Shown here piece by piece: positions 35,143-45,514 of a DNA stretch of 64,000 nt. The stretch is taken from NCBI RefSeq assembly GCF_005887555.1, contig NZ_VCIA01000001.1, forward strand, positions 1,984,001-2,048,000, written 5' to 3'. The stretch's first letter is position 1, and each line of letters starts with the position of its first letter. The notes beneath the pieces were generated by a model. It had not been told where the DNA came from. It saw nothing but the letters and a program-made list of their open reading frames with translations, and did not search any database. Made by a program: the position numbers and the translations under genes. This DNA is from Lentibacillus cibarius (GTDB taxonomy: Bacteria > Bacillota > Bacilli > Bacillales > Amphibacillaceae).

Positions 35143-35244
35143 TATACCATTGATAATCTGCTGTGCTTGAATTAGTTTACATTAAGCTGTTTCTTCAAAT
35201 GTTTCATCTGACCCAGAATTGTCTATAATAGGAATAGATATCCC

Positions 35245-35303
35245 TTGCATCTCAGTGTGTATATCGTATAATAAAAGTAAAGTCAAAGATAGTCAAAGTC
35301 AAA
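35245..35303 (+). promoter_or_regulatory. ctsR promoter and CtsR operator
   Basis: Promoter TTGCAT (35245-35250), 16 nt, TATAAT (35267-35272). It is followed at once by the CtsR heptads AGTCAAA (35281-35287) and AGTCAAA (35291-35297) with the canonical 3-nt spacer, then an abutting partial third repeat GTCAAA (35298-35303). This predicts tight autorepression of the clpC operon, relieved by heat. Confidence 0.85.
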
Positions 35304-35362
35304 TTAAATAAATGATAGGAAAAATATACGAGTTCACTCATATGGTAAGAGGAGGAGGGTTT

Positions 35363-35830
35363 ATGCGGAACATCTCGGACATCATTGAAGAATACTTAAA
35401 GCAGATTCTAGAAACCGCCGGTAAAGATGCGATTGATATAAAACGCAGCGAGCTTGCTGATCGGTTTCAATGTGTTCCGTCACAAATCAATTATGTGATT
35501 AAAACACGCTTTACTATGGAAAAAGGATATATAGTAGAGAGTAAACGCGGAGGTGGTGGCTACATCCGTATCATCCGGATTAAGCATCAGGATGGGGCGG
35601 ACTTAATTGATGATATTATAGGTATGATTAACCCAAGCTGTTCACAGCAGGCGGCGTTTGATGTAATGGAGCGATTGCTGGAGGAAGAGCTTGTTACCAA
35701 ACGTGAGGTAAAAATTATGCTAAGTGCTATTGAAAGGGAAACACTCGCTTTTCAGCTGCCTTTGCGTGATGAAATTCGCGCGCGGATTATGACTTCAATG
35801 CTAACCACTTTAAAATATTTGAATAAATGA
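35363..35830 (+). CDS. ctsR: CtsR, class III heat-shock repressor
   Basis: Dimeric winged-helix repressor of clp genes. The N-terminal DNA-binding part includes IKRSELADRFQCVPSQINYV and the glycine-rich wing SKRGGGGYIRI, whose tetraglycine tip is the heat sensor in B. subtilis. The C-terminal part is the dimerisation and McsB/ClpC contact region. Length is 155 aa. ATG 35363 is preceded by GGAGGAGGG; an in-frame ATG 35312 upstream adds unconserved residues next to the operator and is rejected. It leads ctsR-mcsA-mcsB-clpC. Confidence 0.96.
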   Translation: MRNISDIIEEYLKQILETAGKDAIDIKRSELADRFQCVPSQINYVIKTRFTMEKGYIVESKRGGGGYIRIIRIKHQDGADLIDDIIGMINPSCSQQAAFDVMERLLEEELVTKREVKIMLSAIERETLAFQLPLRDEIRARIMTSMLTTLKYLNK

Positions 35831-35846
35831 TAAGGGGGGAACAGTC

Positions 35847-36374
35847 ATGGAATGTCAGGAATGTCACCAACGTCCTGCAACGCTTCACTTCACCCAAGTT
35901 ATTAATGGTGACAAAACCGAGGTGTATGTATGTGAGGTATGTGCTAAAGAAAAAGGCTACATGACTTATCCAGAGGAAGGATACTCATTACACCATTTGT
36001 TGTCAGGACTATTTACTTCAACGAATGAAAACCAGCAAAATACGGCACGACAACAGATGAGTAATTTGCAATGTCCACAATGTGAAATGACACTGTCAGA
36101 GTTTAAGCGAGTTGGAAAATTTGGCTGTTCACAATGCTATCAGACATTTGAAGACTATCTTGATCCAATCTTTCGCCGTGTACATAGCGGCAACACAACA
36201 CATCATGGAAAAATTCCTGCCCGTAAAGGTGGGGATATGCGTATCAGAAAACAGGTTGATGCCTATAGGGATGAATTGCAGCGGTTAATAAAAAATGAAG
36301 CGTTTGAGGAGGCCGCGACAGTCCGGGATAAAATTAAAGAGCTAGAAAAGGAAATAGGGGGTGACGAGGCATGA
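35847..36374 (+). CDS. mcsA: McsA, zinc-binding activator of McsB
   Basis: Stimulates the arginine kinase McsB and modulates CtsR. Three or four CxxC zinc pairs are visible: CQEC (start), CEVC (about residue 29), CPQC (about 76) and CSQC (about 96). A C-terminal UVR motif ([20 protein letters not shown]) follows. Length is 175 aa, slightly shorter than in B. subtilis. Its stop overlaps the mcsB start by 4 nt. Confidence 0.95.
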   Translation: MECQECHQRPATLHFTQVINGDKTEVYVCEVCAKEKGYMTYPEEGYSLHHLLSGLFTSTNENQQNTARQQMSNLQCPQCEMTLSEFKRVGKFGCSQCYQTFEDYLDPIFRRVHSGNTTHHGKIPARKGGDMRIRKQVDAYRDELQRLIKNEAFEEAATVRDKIKELEKEIGGDEA

Positions 36375-37435
36375 CACTGCAGCAGTTTATGAATGAGGCA
36401 ATCAGCCCATGGATGCGAGAGGATGGACCTGATAGCGATATTGTTTTAAGTAGCAGAATTCGACTAGCACGAAACTTTTCCCAATATTCCTTTCCAATCC
36501 TGGCTGATGAGTCTGATTTGGAGCACATCAGTTCCTTTATCAGGGAGGAATATGAGCATCAGTCATTCCAGGATTATCAGGAGTTTTCATTTATACCTAT
36601 TCAAAAACTGTCGCCAGTGGAGAGACGTGTGCTTGTGGAGAAGCATTTAATTAGTCCACACCTAGCAGAGCAGGATCATTCATCAGCCGTATTGATATCG
36701 AAAAATGAACAAGTATCGATTATGGTCAATGAGGAAGATCACCTTCGTCTTCAGCTTTATTATCCTGGTTTTCAGCTTACAAAAGCACTTGAAAAAGTCT
36801 TTGAATTAGATGATTGGCTGGAAGAAAAGGTGAACTACGCGTTTGATGAAAAGCGTGGTTACTTAACTGGTTGTCCCACAAATGTCGGAACAGGGATGCG
36901 TGCGTCCGTTATGATGCACTTGCCTGCACTAGCGTGGACACAGCAGATTAATCGGATGATACCGGCAATCAATCAACTAGGCCTTGTCGTACGTGGTATT
37001 TATGGAGAGGGCAGTGAAGCAAAGGGAAATGTCTTCCAGATATCAAACCAGATCACTCTTGGCAAATCAGAAGAAGATATTGTTGAGGACTTGCAAAGTG
37101 TTGCCGGTCAGCTTATTGAGCAGGAGCGTAAAGCAAGAAATAGGATAATGGAACAGTCAGCAAAGCGTCTCGAAGACCGGATATACCGCTCGTATGGGAT
37201 ATTGGCTTATAGCCGTATTATTGAGTCTAAAGAAGCGGCATCCTGTTTATCAGACGTAAGACTTGGTATTGACTTGGGTGTTATTGAGAATGTTTCAAGA
37301 AGTATATTGAATGAATTAATGGTGTTGACACAGCCGGGATTCCTGCAGCAGTATGCTAAAAAGTCGCTGGCCCCCAATGAACGTGATGTATTAAGAGCAT
37401 CCCTTATTCGTGAACGTATACAACTGGAAAATTAG
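36371..37435 (+). CDS. mcsB: McsB, protein arginine kinase
   Basis: Phosphorylates arginines of misfolded proteins and CtsR, marking them for ClpC-ClpP. It belongs to the phosphagen-kinase fold: [14 protein letters not shown] near the N-terminus, the [20 protein letters not shown] active-site segment (about residues 172-191) with the catalytic Cys region, and [16 protein letters not shown]. Length is 354 aa. It overlaps mcsA and is followed by clpC after 18 nt. Confidence 0.96.
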   Translation: MTLQQFMNEAISPWMREDGPDSDIVLSSRIRLARNFSQYSFPILADESDLEHISSFIREEYEHQSFQDYQEFSFIPIQKLSPVERRVLVEKHLISPHLAEQDHSSAVLISKNEQVSIMVNEEDHLRLQLYYPGFQLTKALEKVFELDDWLEEKVNYAFDEKRGYLTGCPTNVGTGMRASVMMHLPALAWTQQINRMIPAINQLGLVVRGIYGEGSEAKGNVFQISNQITLGKSEEDIVEDLQSVAGQLIEQERKARNRIMEQSAKRLEDRIYRSYGILAYSRIIESKEAASCLSDVRLGIDLGVIENVSRSILNELMVLTQPGFLQQYAKKSLAPNERDVLRASLIRERIQLEN

Positions 37436-37453
37436 TTAGGAGGAGAAATAACT

Positions 37454-39883
37454 ATGATGTTTGGACGTTTTACAGAACGAGCGCAAAAGGTGCTGGCGCT
37501 TTCCCAAGAGGAAGCTGTACGCCTCGGACATAATAATATAGGAACCGAACATATCCTGCTCGGCCTTGTCAGTGAAGGTAACGGAATTGCAGCTAAAGCA
37601 TTGGAATCGCTAGGCTTAGAGGTCGCCAAAATTCAGGAAGAGGTGGAAAAACTGATCGGTTCCGGGAAACAACCGATGCAGACGGTTCATTACACCCCAA
37701 GAGCTAAGAAAGTAGTCGAGTTGTCACAGGATGAAGCACGTAAACTGGGGCATTCCTATGTTGGTACCGAGCATATTTTGCTTGGTCTCATACGTGAAGG
37801 TGAAGGTGTTGCGGCACGTGTGCTGAATAATCTTGGTGTCAGCCTGAACAAGGCACGCCAACAAGTACTCCAACTGTTGGGAAGTAATGAATCGCAAGCT
37901 GGTCGTCAGGGTCGTGGCGCACAGTCATCAAATGCTAACACACCAACACTCGATTCACTGGCTCGTGATTTGACTGAAAGTGCGAAAGAAGGCAATGTTG
38001 ACCCTGTTATCGGCCGTAGTAAGGAGATTGAGCGGGTGATAGAGGTTCTTAGTCGCCGCACAAAAAACAATCCGGTCTTAATTGGGGAGCCAGGAGTCGG
38101 TAAAACGGCCGTTGCGGAAGGTCTGGCACAACAAATCGTCCAAAATGAAGTACCAGAGATACTGCGGGACAAACGGGTGATGACCCTTGACATGGGTACT
38201 GTCGTAGCTGGGACGAAATACCGTGGTGAATTCGAGGACCGACTTAAGAAAGTAATGGAGGAGATACGCCAGGCATCCAATATCATATTATTCATTGACG
38301 AATTGCATACATTGATTGGAGCGGGCGGCGCAGAAGGTGCGATTGACGCTTCCAATATACTAAAGCCAGCTTTATCTCGTGGTGAACTACAATGCATTGG
38401 CGCTACCACGTTAGATGAATACCGTAAATATATCGAAAAGGATGCAGCACTCGAACGCAGGTTCCAGCCGATTCAAGTCGACGAGCCAACATTGGATGAA
38501 ACGGAGCAGATTTTACAAGGGTTGCGCGACCGTTATGAAGCACACCACCGTGTAACAATCACTGATGAGGCGATTGAAGCGGCCACCTCATTGTCCGATC
38601 GTTATATTACAGACCGTTTTCTGCCTGACAAAGCCATTGACTTAATCGACGAGGCGGGATCTAAAGTTCGTTTGCGTTCCTATGCGATTCCCCCGGATTT
38701 AAAAGAGTTGGAGCAGAAGCTCGCGGACGTGCGAAAAGAAAAAGATTCTGCCGTACAGAGCCAAGAGTTTGAGAAAGCTGCTTCTTTGCGTGATTCAGAA
38801 CAACGGCTTCGTGAAGAACTAGACGAAACAAAGACACAATGGAAAGAAAAGCAAGGACAGGAGTCGTCGGAAGTGCTAGTGGAAGACATAGCGAAAGTTG
38901 TTTCGACTTGGACGGGTGTGCCTGTTTCCCGGCTGACAAAGGATGAAAGTGAGCGCCTTCTGAATTTGGAAAAGACACTGCATGATCGGGTCATCGGCCA
39001 GGAAGAGGCTGTTGATGCTGTTGCTAAAGCTATCCGTAGGGCACGTGCCGGTTTGAAGGATCCAAAGCGCCCAATTGGCTCGTTCATTTTTCTTGGACCA
39101 ACTGGTGTAGGGAAAACGGAACTAGCACGAGCACTTGCTGAGTCTATGTTTGCTGATGAGGAGGCCATGATTCGCATAGACATGTCCGAGTACATGGAAA
39201 AACATGCGACCAGCCGGCTTGTTGGATCACCTCCAGGATATGTCGGGTATGATGAAGGGGGCCAGCTGACGGAAAAAGTCCGTACGAAGCCGTATTCGGT
39301 CGTTTTACTAGACGAAGTGGAAAAGGCCCATCCGGAAGTATTCAACATTCTACTGCAAGTGCTGGAAGATGGAAGGCTGACAGATGCCAAAGGGCGTGTC
39401 GTTGATTTCCGCAATACTGTCCTAATCATGACATCTAACGTTGGTGCTAATGAACTGAAGCGAAACAAGTATGTTGGATTCACGCTTGATGATGAAGAGC
39501 AGGACTACAAAAATATGAAATCAAAAGTAACCGAAGAACTGAAAAAAGCATTCCGGCCAGAATTCTTGAACCGAATCGATGAGACGATTGTTTTCCATTC
39601 GCTAGAACGAAAGCATATGAAATATATTGTGCAGTTAATGGTCAAACAACTGCAAACCAGACTGCAAGAACAAGGTATTGAATTTACACTAACGGATAAG
39701 GCAGTTGAAAAGATTGCCGACGAAGGCTTCGATCCTGAATATGGTGCCCGGCCGTTACGCAGATCCATTCAGAAAAATATTGAAGATATGCTGTCGGAAG
39801 AATTGTTGAAGGAGACAATCACAAAAGGCGAAAAGGTAAAAATCGGCTTAAATAATAAGGGAGCATTTACTATTCTGTCGTAA
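37454..39883 (+). CDS. clpC: ClpC, AAA+ unfoldase of the ClpCP protease
   Basis: HSP100 ATPase that, with adaptors such as McsB and MecA, feeds substrates to ClpP. Two N-terminal Clp repeats (residues about 1-140) contain the paired [14 protein letters not shown] and [17 protein letters not shown]1 has Walker A GEPGVGKT at about 211-218. The middle domain carries a UVR-like segment ([13 protein letters not shown]), and NBD2 has Walker A GPTGVGKT at about 548-555. Length is 809 aa, normal. A terminator follows at 39941, so radA is not simply co-transcribed as it is in B. subtilis. Confidence 0.97.
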   Translation: MMFGRFTERAQKVLALSQEEAVRLGHNNIGTEHILLGLVSEGNGIAAKALESLGLEVAKIQEEVEKLIGSGKQPMQTVHYTPRAKKVVELSQDEARKLGHSYVGTEHILLGLIREGEGVAARVLNNLGVSLNKARQQVLQLLGSNESQAGRQGRGAQSSNANTPTLDSLARDLTESAKEGNVDPVIGRSKEIERVIEVLSRRTKNNPVLIGEPGVGKTAVAEGLAQQIVQNEVPEILRDKRVMTLDMGTVVAGTKYRGEFEDRLKKVMEEIRQASNIILFIDELHTLIGAGGAEGAIDASNILKPALSRGELQCIGATTLDEYRKYIEKDAALERRFQPIQVDEPTLDETEQILQGLRDRYEAHHRVTITDEAIEAATSLSDRYITDRFLPDKAIDLIDEAGSKVRLRSYAIPPDLKELEQKLADVRKEKDSAVQSQEFEKAASLRDSEQRLREELDETKTQWKEKQGQESSEVLVEDIAKVVSTWTGVPVSRLTKDESERLLNLEKTLHDRVIGQEEAVDAVAKAIRRARAGLKDPKRPIGSFIFLGPTGVGKTELARALAESMFADEEAMIRIDMSEYMEKHATSRLVGSPPGYVGYDEGGQLTEKVRTKPYSVVLLDEVEKAHPEVFNILLQVLEDGRLTDAKGRVVDFRNTVLIMTSNVGANELKRNKYVGFTLDDEEQDYKNMKSKVTEELKKAFRPEFLNRIDETIVFHSLERKHMKYIVQLMVKQLQTRLQEQGIEFTLTDKAVEKIADEGFDPEYGARPLRRSIQKNIEDMLSEELLKETITKGEKVKIGLNNKGAFTILS

Positions 39884-39940
39884 ACTTTTTAGTGTATAGT
39901 CATGGTTTTTCAGCATCCACGTAGGCAAATCACCATTAGT

Positions 39941-39978
39941 AAAAAACTGGAGGGTCCGTCACCTTCCAGTTTTTTTGC
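39941..39978 (+). terminator. clpC terminator
   Basis: AAACTGGA (39945-39952) pairs with TCCAGTTT (39965-39972), followed by a T run; ends the ctsR operon. Confidence 0.8.
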
Positions 39979-39993
39979 TTAAGAAAGATAGAC

Positions 39994-40112
39994 TTAGGTT
40001 GCTACGGACAACGTACCAAATCAGCCACGTCAGCCTTGACGCACAGGATATATTAATGCAGTCGTTGCGACAGGACGTCACGTCTTAGCCTGCGAGTGCA
40101 CTTGTGCCTTTG
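39994..40112 (+). repeat. Dispersed AGGA tandem-hairpin element, copy C (most complete)
   Basis: Reads TTAGGTTGCTACGGACAACG, TACCAAATCAGCCACGTC, GACGCACAGGAT at the first motif (40045-40049), and GCGACAGGACGTCAC at the second (40072-40076). It ends CTTAGCCTGC, then CTTGTGCCTTTG. Motif spacing is 27 nt. It lies between the clpC terminator and radA, about 110 nt before the radA -10 region. Confidence 0.75.
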
Positions 40113-40258
40113 ATCCATCGAGCGGCTTGAACATAAACATGTTATACTTAGAAGTGTGGAACAAATATGGTAATTTTTTATGTGATTGATAGAAATCTGT
40201 AACTTTCATGTAGTGTATTTGGTATATAATAGGGATGTAGCAAAGGAGAACGATAACA

Positions 40259-41632
40259 TTGGCAAAACGTAAAACGAAATATGTATGTCAGGACTGCGGC
40301 TATGAATCTGCTAAATGGATGGGTAAGTGCCCCGGGTGCGGGAGCTGGAATACGCTAGTTGAGGAATGGGAAGCATCTTCTGTGAATACAAGACATACAA
40401 TGGGTGGGGGCGCAAAGCCAGCTAGTAAGCCAGAGAGCATTACATCCGTTGAAACAAAAAAAGAACCGCGTATCACAACATCGATGCGTGAATTCAACCG
40501 GGTACTTGGCGGTGGAGTTGTGCCTGGATCATTGGTACTTATTGGTGGGGATCCCGGTATAGGCAAGTCAACATTATTGCTGCAAGTGTCATCCCAGCTC
40601 GCAGACAAGCAGTTACCCGTCCTTTATATTTCAGGCGAGGAATCTATGCGACAGACGAAACTACGTGCCGACCGTCTTGACGTCACATCCGATTTACTTT
40701 ACGTATTATCCGAAACTAATTTATTTGATATTGTCAGTCAAATTGAACAAATCAAGCCCGCTTTTGTTGTGATTGATTCAATTCAAACAGTTTACCGAGA
40801 AGAAGTAACAAGTGCACCTGGCAGTGTTTCTCAGGTACGTGAAAGCACGAACGAATTAATGAAGACGGCTAAATCACACGGCATTCCTATTTTTATTGTC
40901 GGGCATGTCACGAAGGAAGGGGCAATCGCCGGACCACGGATGCTGGAGCATATGGTCGATGCAGTTCTTTATTTTGAAGGTGAACGGCATCACACCTATC
41001 GAATATTGCGCAGTGTTAAAAATCGCTTTGGAAGCACACATGAAATGGGTATTTTTGAGATGAAGGAAGAAGGCCTGCGAGAAGTTATGAATCCTTCTGA
41101 AATTTTCCTGGAAGAACGACCTCAAGGTGCGGCTGGTTCTACCGTCGTGGCGTCTATGGAAGGAACCAGACCTGTTCTTGTTGAGATCCAGGCCCTCATT
41201 TCTCCAACTAGTTTTGGTAATCCAAGACGGATGGCAACTGGGTTTGATACGAATCGTGTTCCACTTTTGATGGCGGTTTTGGAAAAGCGTGTCGGTCTTT
41301 TACTGCAAAATCAGGATGCATATATTAAGGTTGCCGGAGGTGTGAAACTTGATGAGCCCGCCATTGACCTTGCAGTGGCTGTCAGTATTGCATCCAGTTT
41401 CCGGAATAAGCCGACAAGGCCGGAAGATATTTTCATTGGAGAAGTTGGACTGACCGGTGAAATAAGGCATGTCTCTCGAATCGAGCAGCGCGTTCAGGAG
41501 GCGGCTAAACTTGGGTTTGAGCGTGTCTTCTGTCCTAAGAAAAACCTGGAAGGATGGACCCCTCCTTTATCTATTAAGGCAATTGGGGTAAGTACTGTCA
41601 AAGAGGCATTAGAAGAGGGTTTGATGGATTGA
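40259..41632 (+). CDS. radA: RadA (Sms), DNA repair ATPase
   Basis: RecA-like branch-migration helicase. It has an N-terminal four-cysteine zinc finger (two CxxC pairs within residues 9-27), a RecA core with Walker [11 protein letters not shown] (about 96-105), the RadA motif [15 protein letters not shown], and a C-terminal Lon-like domain ([19 protein letters not shown]). Length is 457 aa. The start is TTG 40259 with AAAGGAG 10 nt upstream. A TATAAT at 40225-40230 may be its -10, but the -35 is poor. In B. subtilis it is inside the clpC operon and followed by disA; here it has its own leader and disA is absent. Confidence 0.95.
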   Translation: MAKRKTKYVCQDCGYESAKWMGKCPGCGSWNTLVEEWEASSVNTRHTMGGGAKPASKPESITSVETKKEPRITTSMREFNRVLGGGVVPGSLVLIGGDPGIGKSTLLLQVSSQLADKQLPVLYISGEESMRQTKLRADRLDVTSDLLYVLSETNLFDIVSQIEQIKPAFVVIDSIQTVYREEVTSAPGSVSQVRESTNELMKTAKSHGIPIFIVGHVTKEGAIAGPRMLEHMVDAVLYFEGERHHTYRILRSVKNRFGSTHEMGIFEMKEEGLREVMNPSEIFLEERPQGAAGSTVVASMEGTRPVLVEIQALISPTSFGNPRRMATGFDTNRVPLLMAVLEKRVGLLLQNQDAYIKVAGGVKLDEPAIDLAVAVSIASSFRNKPTRPEDIFIGEVGLTGEIRHVSRIEQRVQEAAKLGFERVFCPKKNLEGWTPPLSIKAIGVSTVKEALEEGLMD

Positions 41633-41650
41633 ATAGCGGGATACAATTGA

Positions 41651-41722
41651 TTGACATTCAACCTATTAAGTGTTAAAATAATACGTTTAAAAATTGACTT
41701 GTTTTCACGATTATGCTAGGAT
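41651..41722 (+). promoter_or_regulatory. Two tandem sigma-A promoters for yacL
   Basis: P1: TTGACA (41651-41656), 17 nt, TAAAAT (41674-41679). P2: TTGACT (41694-41699), 17 nt, TAGGAT (41717-41722) with an upstream TG. They fill the place where disA would normally be. Confidence 0.75.
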
Positions 41723-41807
41723 TTATCTGAGAATATATATTTTATCCGAACTTATAGCGGTTATTTTATGGAAAATGGGTAATAATAGACAATAGGAGGT
41801 GACAGTG

Positions 41808-42905
41808 GTGCTAAATAAAATCGTTCATTTATTTTTTATTATTAGTGGAGGTACCATTGGATTTTTGTACATCCCGGATATTGTCAATTTGCTGGAATTT
41901 ACTGATGTGAGCTGGGCAGAATCTCGTTATTTAGGCATGGTTTTAGGTGCAATTATATTATTCGGCCTTTCCTATTTTGTCACGGACTATATTGTTGGCT
42001 TTTTAAGATGGATTGAGGAAGCATTGATTAAGATTCCGGTCGGTGACTTGTTGTTTGGTAGTCTTGGGCTGATTGGCGGTTTAGTCATTGCTTATTTGGC
42101 TAATATTCCGTTGACGGATATTGACATTTATCTCGTATCACAGGTTTTGCCGCTCTTTATTACAATTTTACTAGGGTATTTTGGTTTTCAGGTTGGATTT
42201 AGAAGGCGTGATGAATTAATGAACCTGCTTAACTTCAACCGGAAAGAACGGGAAAAGAAGCAGCCTACAGAAGAAGTGGCTTCCGAGCGAAAACAGCCGA
42301 AATCCAAAATTCTTGATACAAGTGTTATTATTGACGGGCGTATTGCGGATATCTGCCAGACGAATTTTTTGGAAGGTACGATTGTTATTCCGCAATTTGT
42401 GCTTGGTGAATTGCAGCATATTGCGGATTCATCCGATGTGCTCAAACGAAATCGCGGGCGCCGGGGCCTTGATGTTCTGAACCGGATACAGAAAGAGTTG
42501 CCGGTTAACGTAGAAATCTATGAAGGTGATTTTGATGATATTCCAGAGGTTGACAGCAAACTGATCAAATTGGCTAAAGTAATGGACGGAATTGTTGTGA
42601 CAAATGACTTTAATTTAAATAAAGTCTGTGATTTGCAAGGGGTACCAGTCTTAAATATTAATGACCTGGCAAATGCCGTCAAACCAGTTGTTTTACCGGG
42701 TGAGGAATTAAATGTACAAGTGATTAAGGATGGTAAGGAACACAATCAGGGTGTTGCGTATTTGGATGACGGTACAATGATTGTTGTAGAAGAAGGTCAC
42801 GACTATATTGGAAAGAAAGTAGAAGTGCTAATTACAAGCGTTCTGCAGACATCTGCCGGTCGAATGATCTTTGCTAAACCGAAATTACTTGAAAAAGCAC
42901 AATAA
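41808..42905 (+). CDS. yacL: YacL, membrane protein with PIN and TRAM domains
   Basis: Protein of 365 aa. About four N-terminal membrane segments (residues about 1-135) are followed by a PIN ribonuclease-like domain with acidic residues (KILDTSVIIDGRIADI, then VVTNDFNLNKVC) and a C-terminal TRAM RNA-binding domain (GVAYLDDGTMIVVEEGHDYI). Cellular role is unknown; RNA cleavage at the membrane is inferred from domains. The best start is GTG 41808, 7 nt after AGGAGGT; GTGs at 41799 and 41805 are too close. A terminator follows, and ispD-ispF, next in B. subtilis, are absent. Confidence 0.9.
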   Translation: MLNKIVHLFFIISGGTIGFLYIPDIVNLLEFTDVSWAESRYLGMVLGAIILFGLSYFVTDYIVGFLRWIEEALIKIPVGDLLFGSLGLIGGLVIAYLANIPLTDIDIYLVSQVLPLFITILLGYFGFQVGFRRRDELMNLLNFNRKEREKKQPTEEVASERKQPKSKILDTSVIIDGRIADICQTNFLEGTIVIPQFVLGELQHIADSSDVLKRNRGRRGLDVLNRIQKELPVNVEIYEGDFDDIPEVDSKLIKLAKVMDGIVVTNDFNLNKVCDLQGVPVLNINDLANAVKPVVLPGEELNVQVIKDGKEHNQGVAYLDDGTMIVVEEGHDYIGKKVEVLITSVLQTSAGRMIFAKPKLLEKAQ

Positions 42906-42925
42906 AAACGGTATAACATAGGGAG

Positions 42926-42966
42926 AAGAAAAAGTGATAACGAAGAAAGTTATCACTTTTTGTTAC
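42926..42966 (+). terminator. yacL terminator
   Basis: AAAAAGTGATAAC (42929-42941) pairs perfectly with GTTATCACTTTTT (42949-42961); the T run belongs to the stem and tail. Confidence 0.82.
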
Positions 42967-43012
42967 GTTTTAACGGCCGAGGTAGTTTGTATATAAAGAA
43001 AGGAGTTTCACC

Positions 43013-44482
43013 ATGACAAATCAGGTTCGTGTACGCTATGCACCAAGTCCGACGGGTAATCTACACATTGGTAACGCTCGTACGGCATTGTTTAATTATT
43101 TATATGCCAGACATTTTGATGGGGAATTTATTATTCGAATTGAAGATACGGATGCTAAACGAAATGTTGCTGGCGGTGAAGAAAGCCAAATGAAATATTT
43201 GCAATGGCTTGGCATCGACTGGGATGAAGGCGCGGATGTCGGCGGTGATTATGGTCCATACCGCCAAATGGAGCGGCTGGACATTTATCAGAAATATGTC
43301 GATGAATTGCTGGAAAAAGGTTTAGCTTATAAATGCTACATGACCGAAGAGGAATTAGAGAAAGAACGGGAAGAACAGCGCGCGAAAGGACAAGTCCCGA
43401 AATATTCCGGTGCCCATCGCAATCTGACGCAAGAGCAGATAGAACGGTTTGAAAGTGAAGGACGTAAGCCAAGTATTCGCATGCGTGTCCCGGCTAACCA
43501 AACGTATACGTTTCGTGACATTGTCCGGGGCAATATCACGTTTGAATCGAGTGACTTTGGTGATTGGGTTATTGTGAAGAAAAATGGTGCACCAACCTAT
43601 AACTTTGCTGTTGCTATTGATGATCACTTGATGGCGATTACGGATGTCCTGCGCGGTGAGGAGCACATTTCCAACACCCCGAAACAAATGATGGTCTATG
43701 AAGCGTTTGGCTGGCAACCGCCAAGATTTGGCCATATGACACTCATCTTGAATGAGGAACGTAAAAAACTAAGTAAGCGTGATGAACATATCATGCAGTT
43801 TATCGAGCAGTACCATAACTCGGGGTACCTGCCTGAAGCACTGTTTAACTTCATTACGCTACTTGGCTGGTCCCCGGTCGGTGAAGAAGAAATCTTTAGC
43901 AAAGAAAAATTGATTGAGATATTTGACCCTGACCGGTTGTCTACATCCGCGGCTATATTCGACCGCCATAAATTGAAATGGATGAATAACGAATATATAA
44001 AATTAGCTGACCTTGACAGGGTTATTGGTCTAGCCATGCCACATTTGATAGAAGCCGGTAAATTGCCGGAAGATATGGATTCACCAACAAGAGAGTGGGC
44101 GGAAAAGGTGATAGCCTTGTACCAGGAACAGCTGCATTATGGTGCTGAAATCGTCGAACTGACGGAACTGTTTTTCAGAGAAACGATTAACTATGATGAA
44201 ACGGCCATGGATGTATTGAAACAGGAGCAGGTTCCGGAAGTGCTGCAAGTATTTACGGACAAGCTCATTCACTTGGATGAATTCGAAAAAGATGCAATCA
44301 AGCAGCAAATTAAAGCAACCCAAAAGGAAACCGGTCATCGTGGGAAAAAACTGTTTATGCCAATCCGGGTAGCAACTACTGGACAGGCGCACGGTCCTGA
44401 ACTACCACTTGCCATCGAGCTATTAGGCAAAGATACCGTTCTGAAGCGTCTTGATCATTTGCTGAAGCAGCTTGGAGCTTAA
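43013..44482 (+). CDS. gltX: Glutamyl-tRNA synthetase
   Basis: Class I synthetase charging tRNA-Glu and, in Bacilli, also tRNA-Gln for later amidation. The HIGH motif is in [17 protein letters not shown] (residues about 10-26), and the KMSKS equivalent is KKLSKRDEH (about 251). The C-terminal anticodon-binding region ends [16 protein letters not shown] and LLKQLGA. Length is 489 aa, as in B. subtilis. AAGGAG precedes the ATG. Located just downstream of the yacL terminator, with no ispDF between. Confidence 0.97.
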   Translation: MTNQVRVRYAPSPTGNLHIGNARTALFNYLYARHFDGEFIIRIEDTDAKRNVAGGEESQMKYLQWLGIDWDEGADVGGDYGPYRQMERLDIYQKYVDELLEKGLAYKCYMTEEELEKEREEQRAKGQVPKYSGAHRNLTQEQIERFESEGRKPSIRMRVPANQTYTFRDIVRGNITFESSDFGDWVIVKKNGAPTYNFAVAIDDHLMAITDVLRGEEHISNTPKQMMVYEAFGWQPPRFGHMTLILNEERKKLSKRDEHIMQFIEQYHNSGYLPEALFNFITLLGWSPVGEEEIFSKEKLIEIFDPDRLSTSAAIFDRHKLKWMNNEYIKLADLDRVIGLAMPHLIEAGKLPEDMDSPTREWAEKVIALYQEQLHYGAEIVELTELFFRETINYDETAMDVLKQEQVPEVLQVFTDKLIHLDEFEKDAIKQQIKATQKETGHRGKKLFMPIRVATTGQAHGPELPLAIELLGKDTVLKRLDHLLKQLGA

Positions 44483-44524
44483 TCGGTTCACAACTGCGTG
44501 TAAATGTAATATAGTAATAATACA

Positions 44525-44790
44525 ATTAGAAAAATTCGAGCGTTGACAAGGAGAAGTAAAAAACACCATGCTTGTCCAGAGAGAATCACCACCGGCTGCA
44601 AGTGATTCGAAGCATCGTTTTTGAAATGCACCTTGGAGCCCGCTATGGAAATGGTAGTATATAGCGGCGGCTCTCTGCCGTTACCGGAGCCAAGCTGGAA
44701 GAATATGGTACTCTTCAAACAGAGTGGGACCGCGCGAACAAGCGTCTCTGTGTCATGATTACACTGGGACGCTTGTTTTTATTTTGTTAA
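44525..44790 (+). promoter_or_regulatory. Cys T-box riboswitch controlling cysE-cysS
   Basis: Leader that reads tRNA-Cys charging. It has the Stem I AGTA/GAA loop-E pair and specifier codon TGC (44627-44629) right after GAA. The conserved T-box AGAGTGGGACCGCG is at 44721-44734, with a terminator stem AACAAGCGTC (44737-44746) / GACGCTTGTT (44768-44777) and T run. A candidate promoter is TTCACA (44487), 17 nt, TATAGT (44510). Uncharged tRNA-Cys should favour the antiterminator and expression of cysE-cysS and genes beyond. Confidence 0.93.
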
Positions 44791-44845
44791 AAACTTGCGG
44801 AACAACGCTTTTTAAATATAGACAACGGGAGGAGGAAACAGGACG

Positions 44846-45514
44846 ATGGGGTTGTTTAAGCGGATCAAAGAGGATATGGATGTTGTGTTTGAACAGGATC
44901 CAGCCGCGCGCTCATATACGGAAGTGGTGTTGACATATTCGGGTCTACACGCCATCTGGGCACATCGCCTGGCTCATTTCTTTTTTAAACGCCGTTTGTT
45001 TTTCATTGCCCGGGCCATATCGCAAATTAGTCGCTTTTTTACCGGTATTGAAATTCATCCCGGTGCCAATATTGGCCGAAAATTTTTTATTGACCATGGA
45101 ATGGGTGTTGTCATCGGTGAAACATGTGAAATTGGGAATAATGTTACCCTTTTTCAAGGGGTAACGCTCGGAGGCACAGGTAAAGAAAAGGGGAAACGGC
45201 ATCCTACCATTAAGGATAACGCCATGGTTGCAACTGGTGCCAAAGTGCTCGGCAACATAACTATTGGCAACAGTTCTAAGGTGGGAGCTGGATCGGTCGT
45301 GCTGAAGGATGTTCCTGATCATTCCACTGTTGTCGGTGTACCGGGCCGGGTTGTTGTACAAAATGGGGAAAAAGTGAAGAAAAACCTTGATCATCATAAA
45401 CTGCCGGACCCGGTAGCAGACCGCTGTGAACAACTGCAGAAAGAAATTGATACATTGCGTGAAGAAATAGCAAAGCTAAAGGAAGTGAAACAGTATGACG
45501 ATAACTATTTATAA
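44846..45514 (+). CDS. cysE: Serine O-acetyltransferase
   Basis: Makes O-acetylserine, the CysK substrate. It has an N-terminal helical part with [20 protein letters not shown], then a left-handed beta-helix of hexapeptide repeats ([40 protein letters not shown]). A charged helical tail follows. Length is 222 aa. It lies right after the Cys T-box and overlaps cysS by 20 nt, linking cysteine supply to tRNA-Cys charging. Confidence 0.96.
   Translation: MGLFKRIKEDMDVVFEQDPAARSYTEVVLTYSGLHAIWAHRLAHFFFKRRLFFIARAISQISRFFTGIEIHPGANIGRKFFIDHGMGVVIGETCEIGNNVTLFQGVTLGGTGKEKGKRHPTIKDNAMVATGAKVLGNITIGNSSKVGAGSVVLKDVPDHSTVVGVPGRVVVQNGEKVKKNLDHHKLPDPVADRCEQLQKEIDTLREEIAKLKEVKQYDDNYL

Noticed and set aside
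38680..39483. Long minus-strand frame of 267 codons opposite clpC
   Set aside because: Shadow of a highly conserved plus-strand gene; serine-rich mirror composition.
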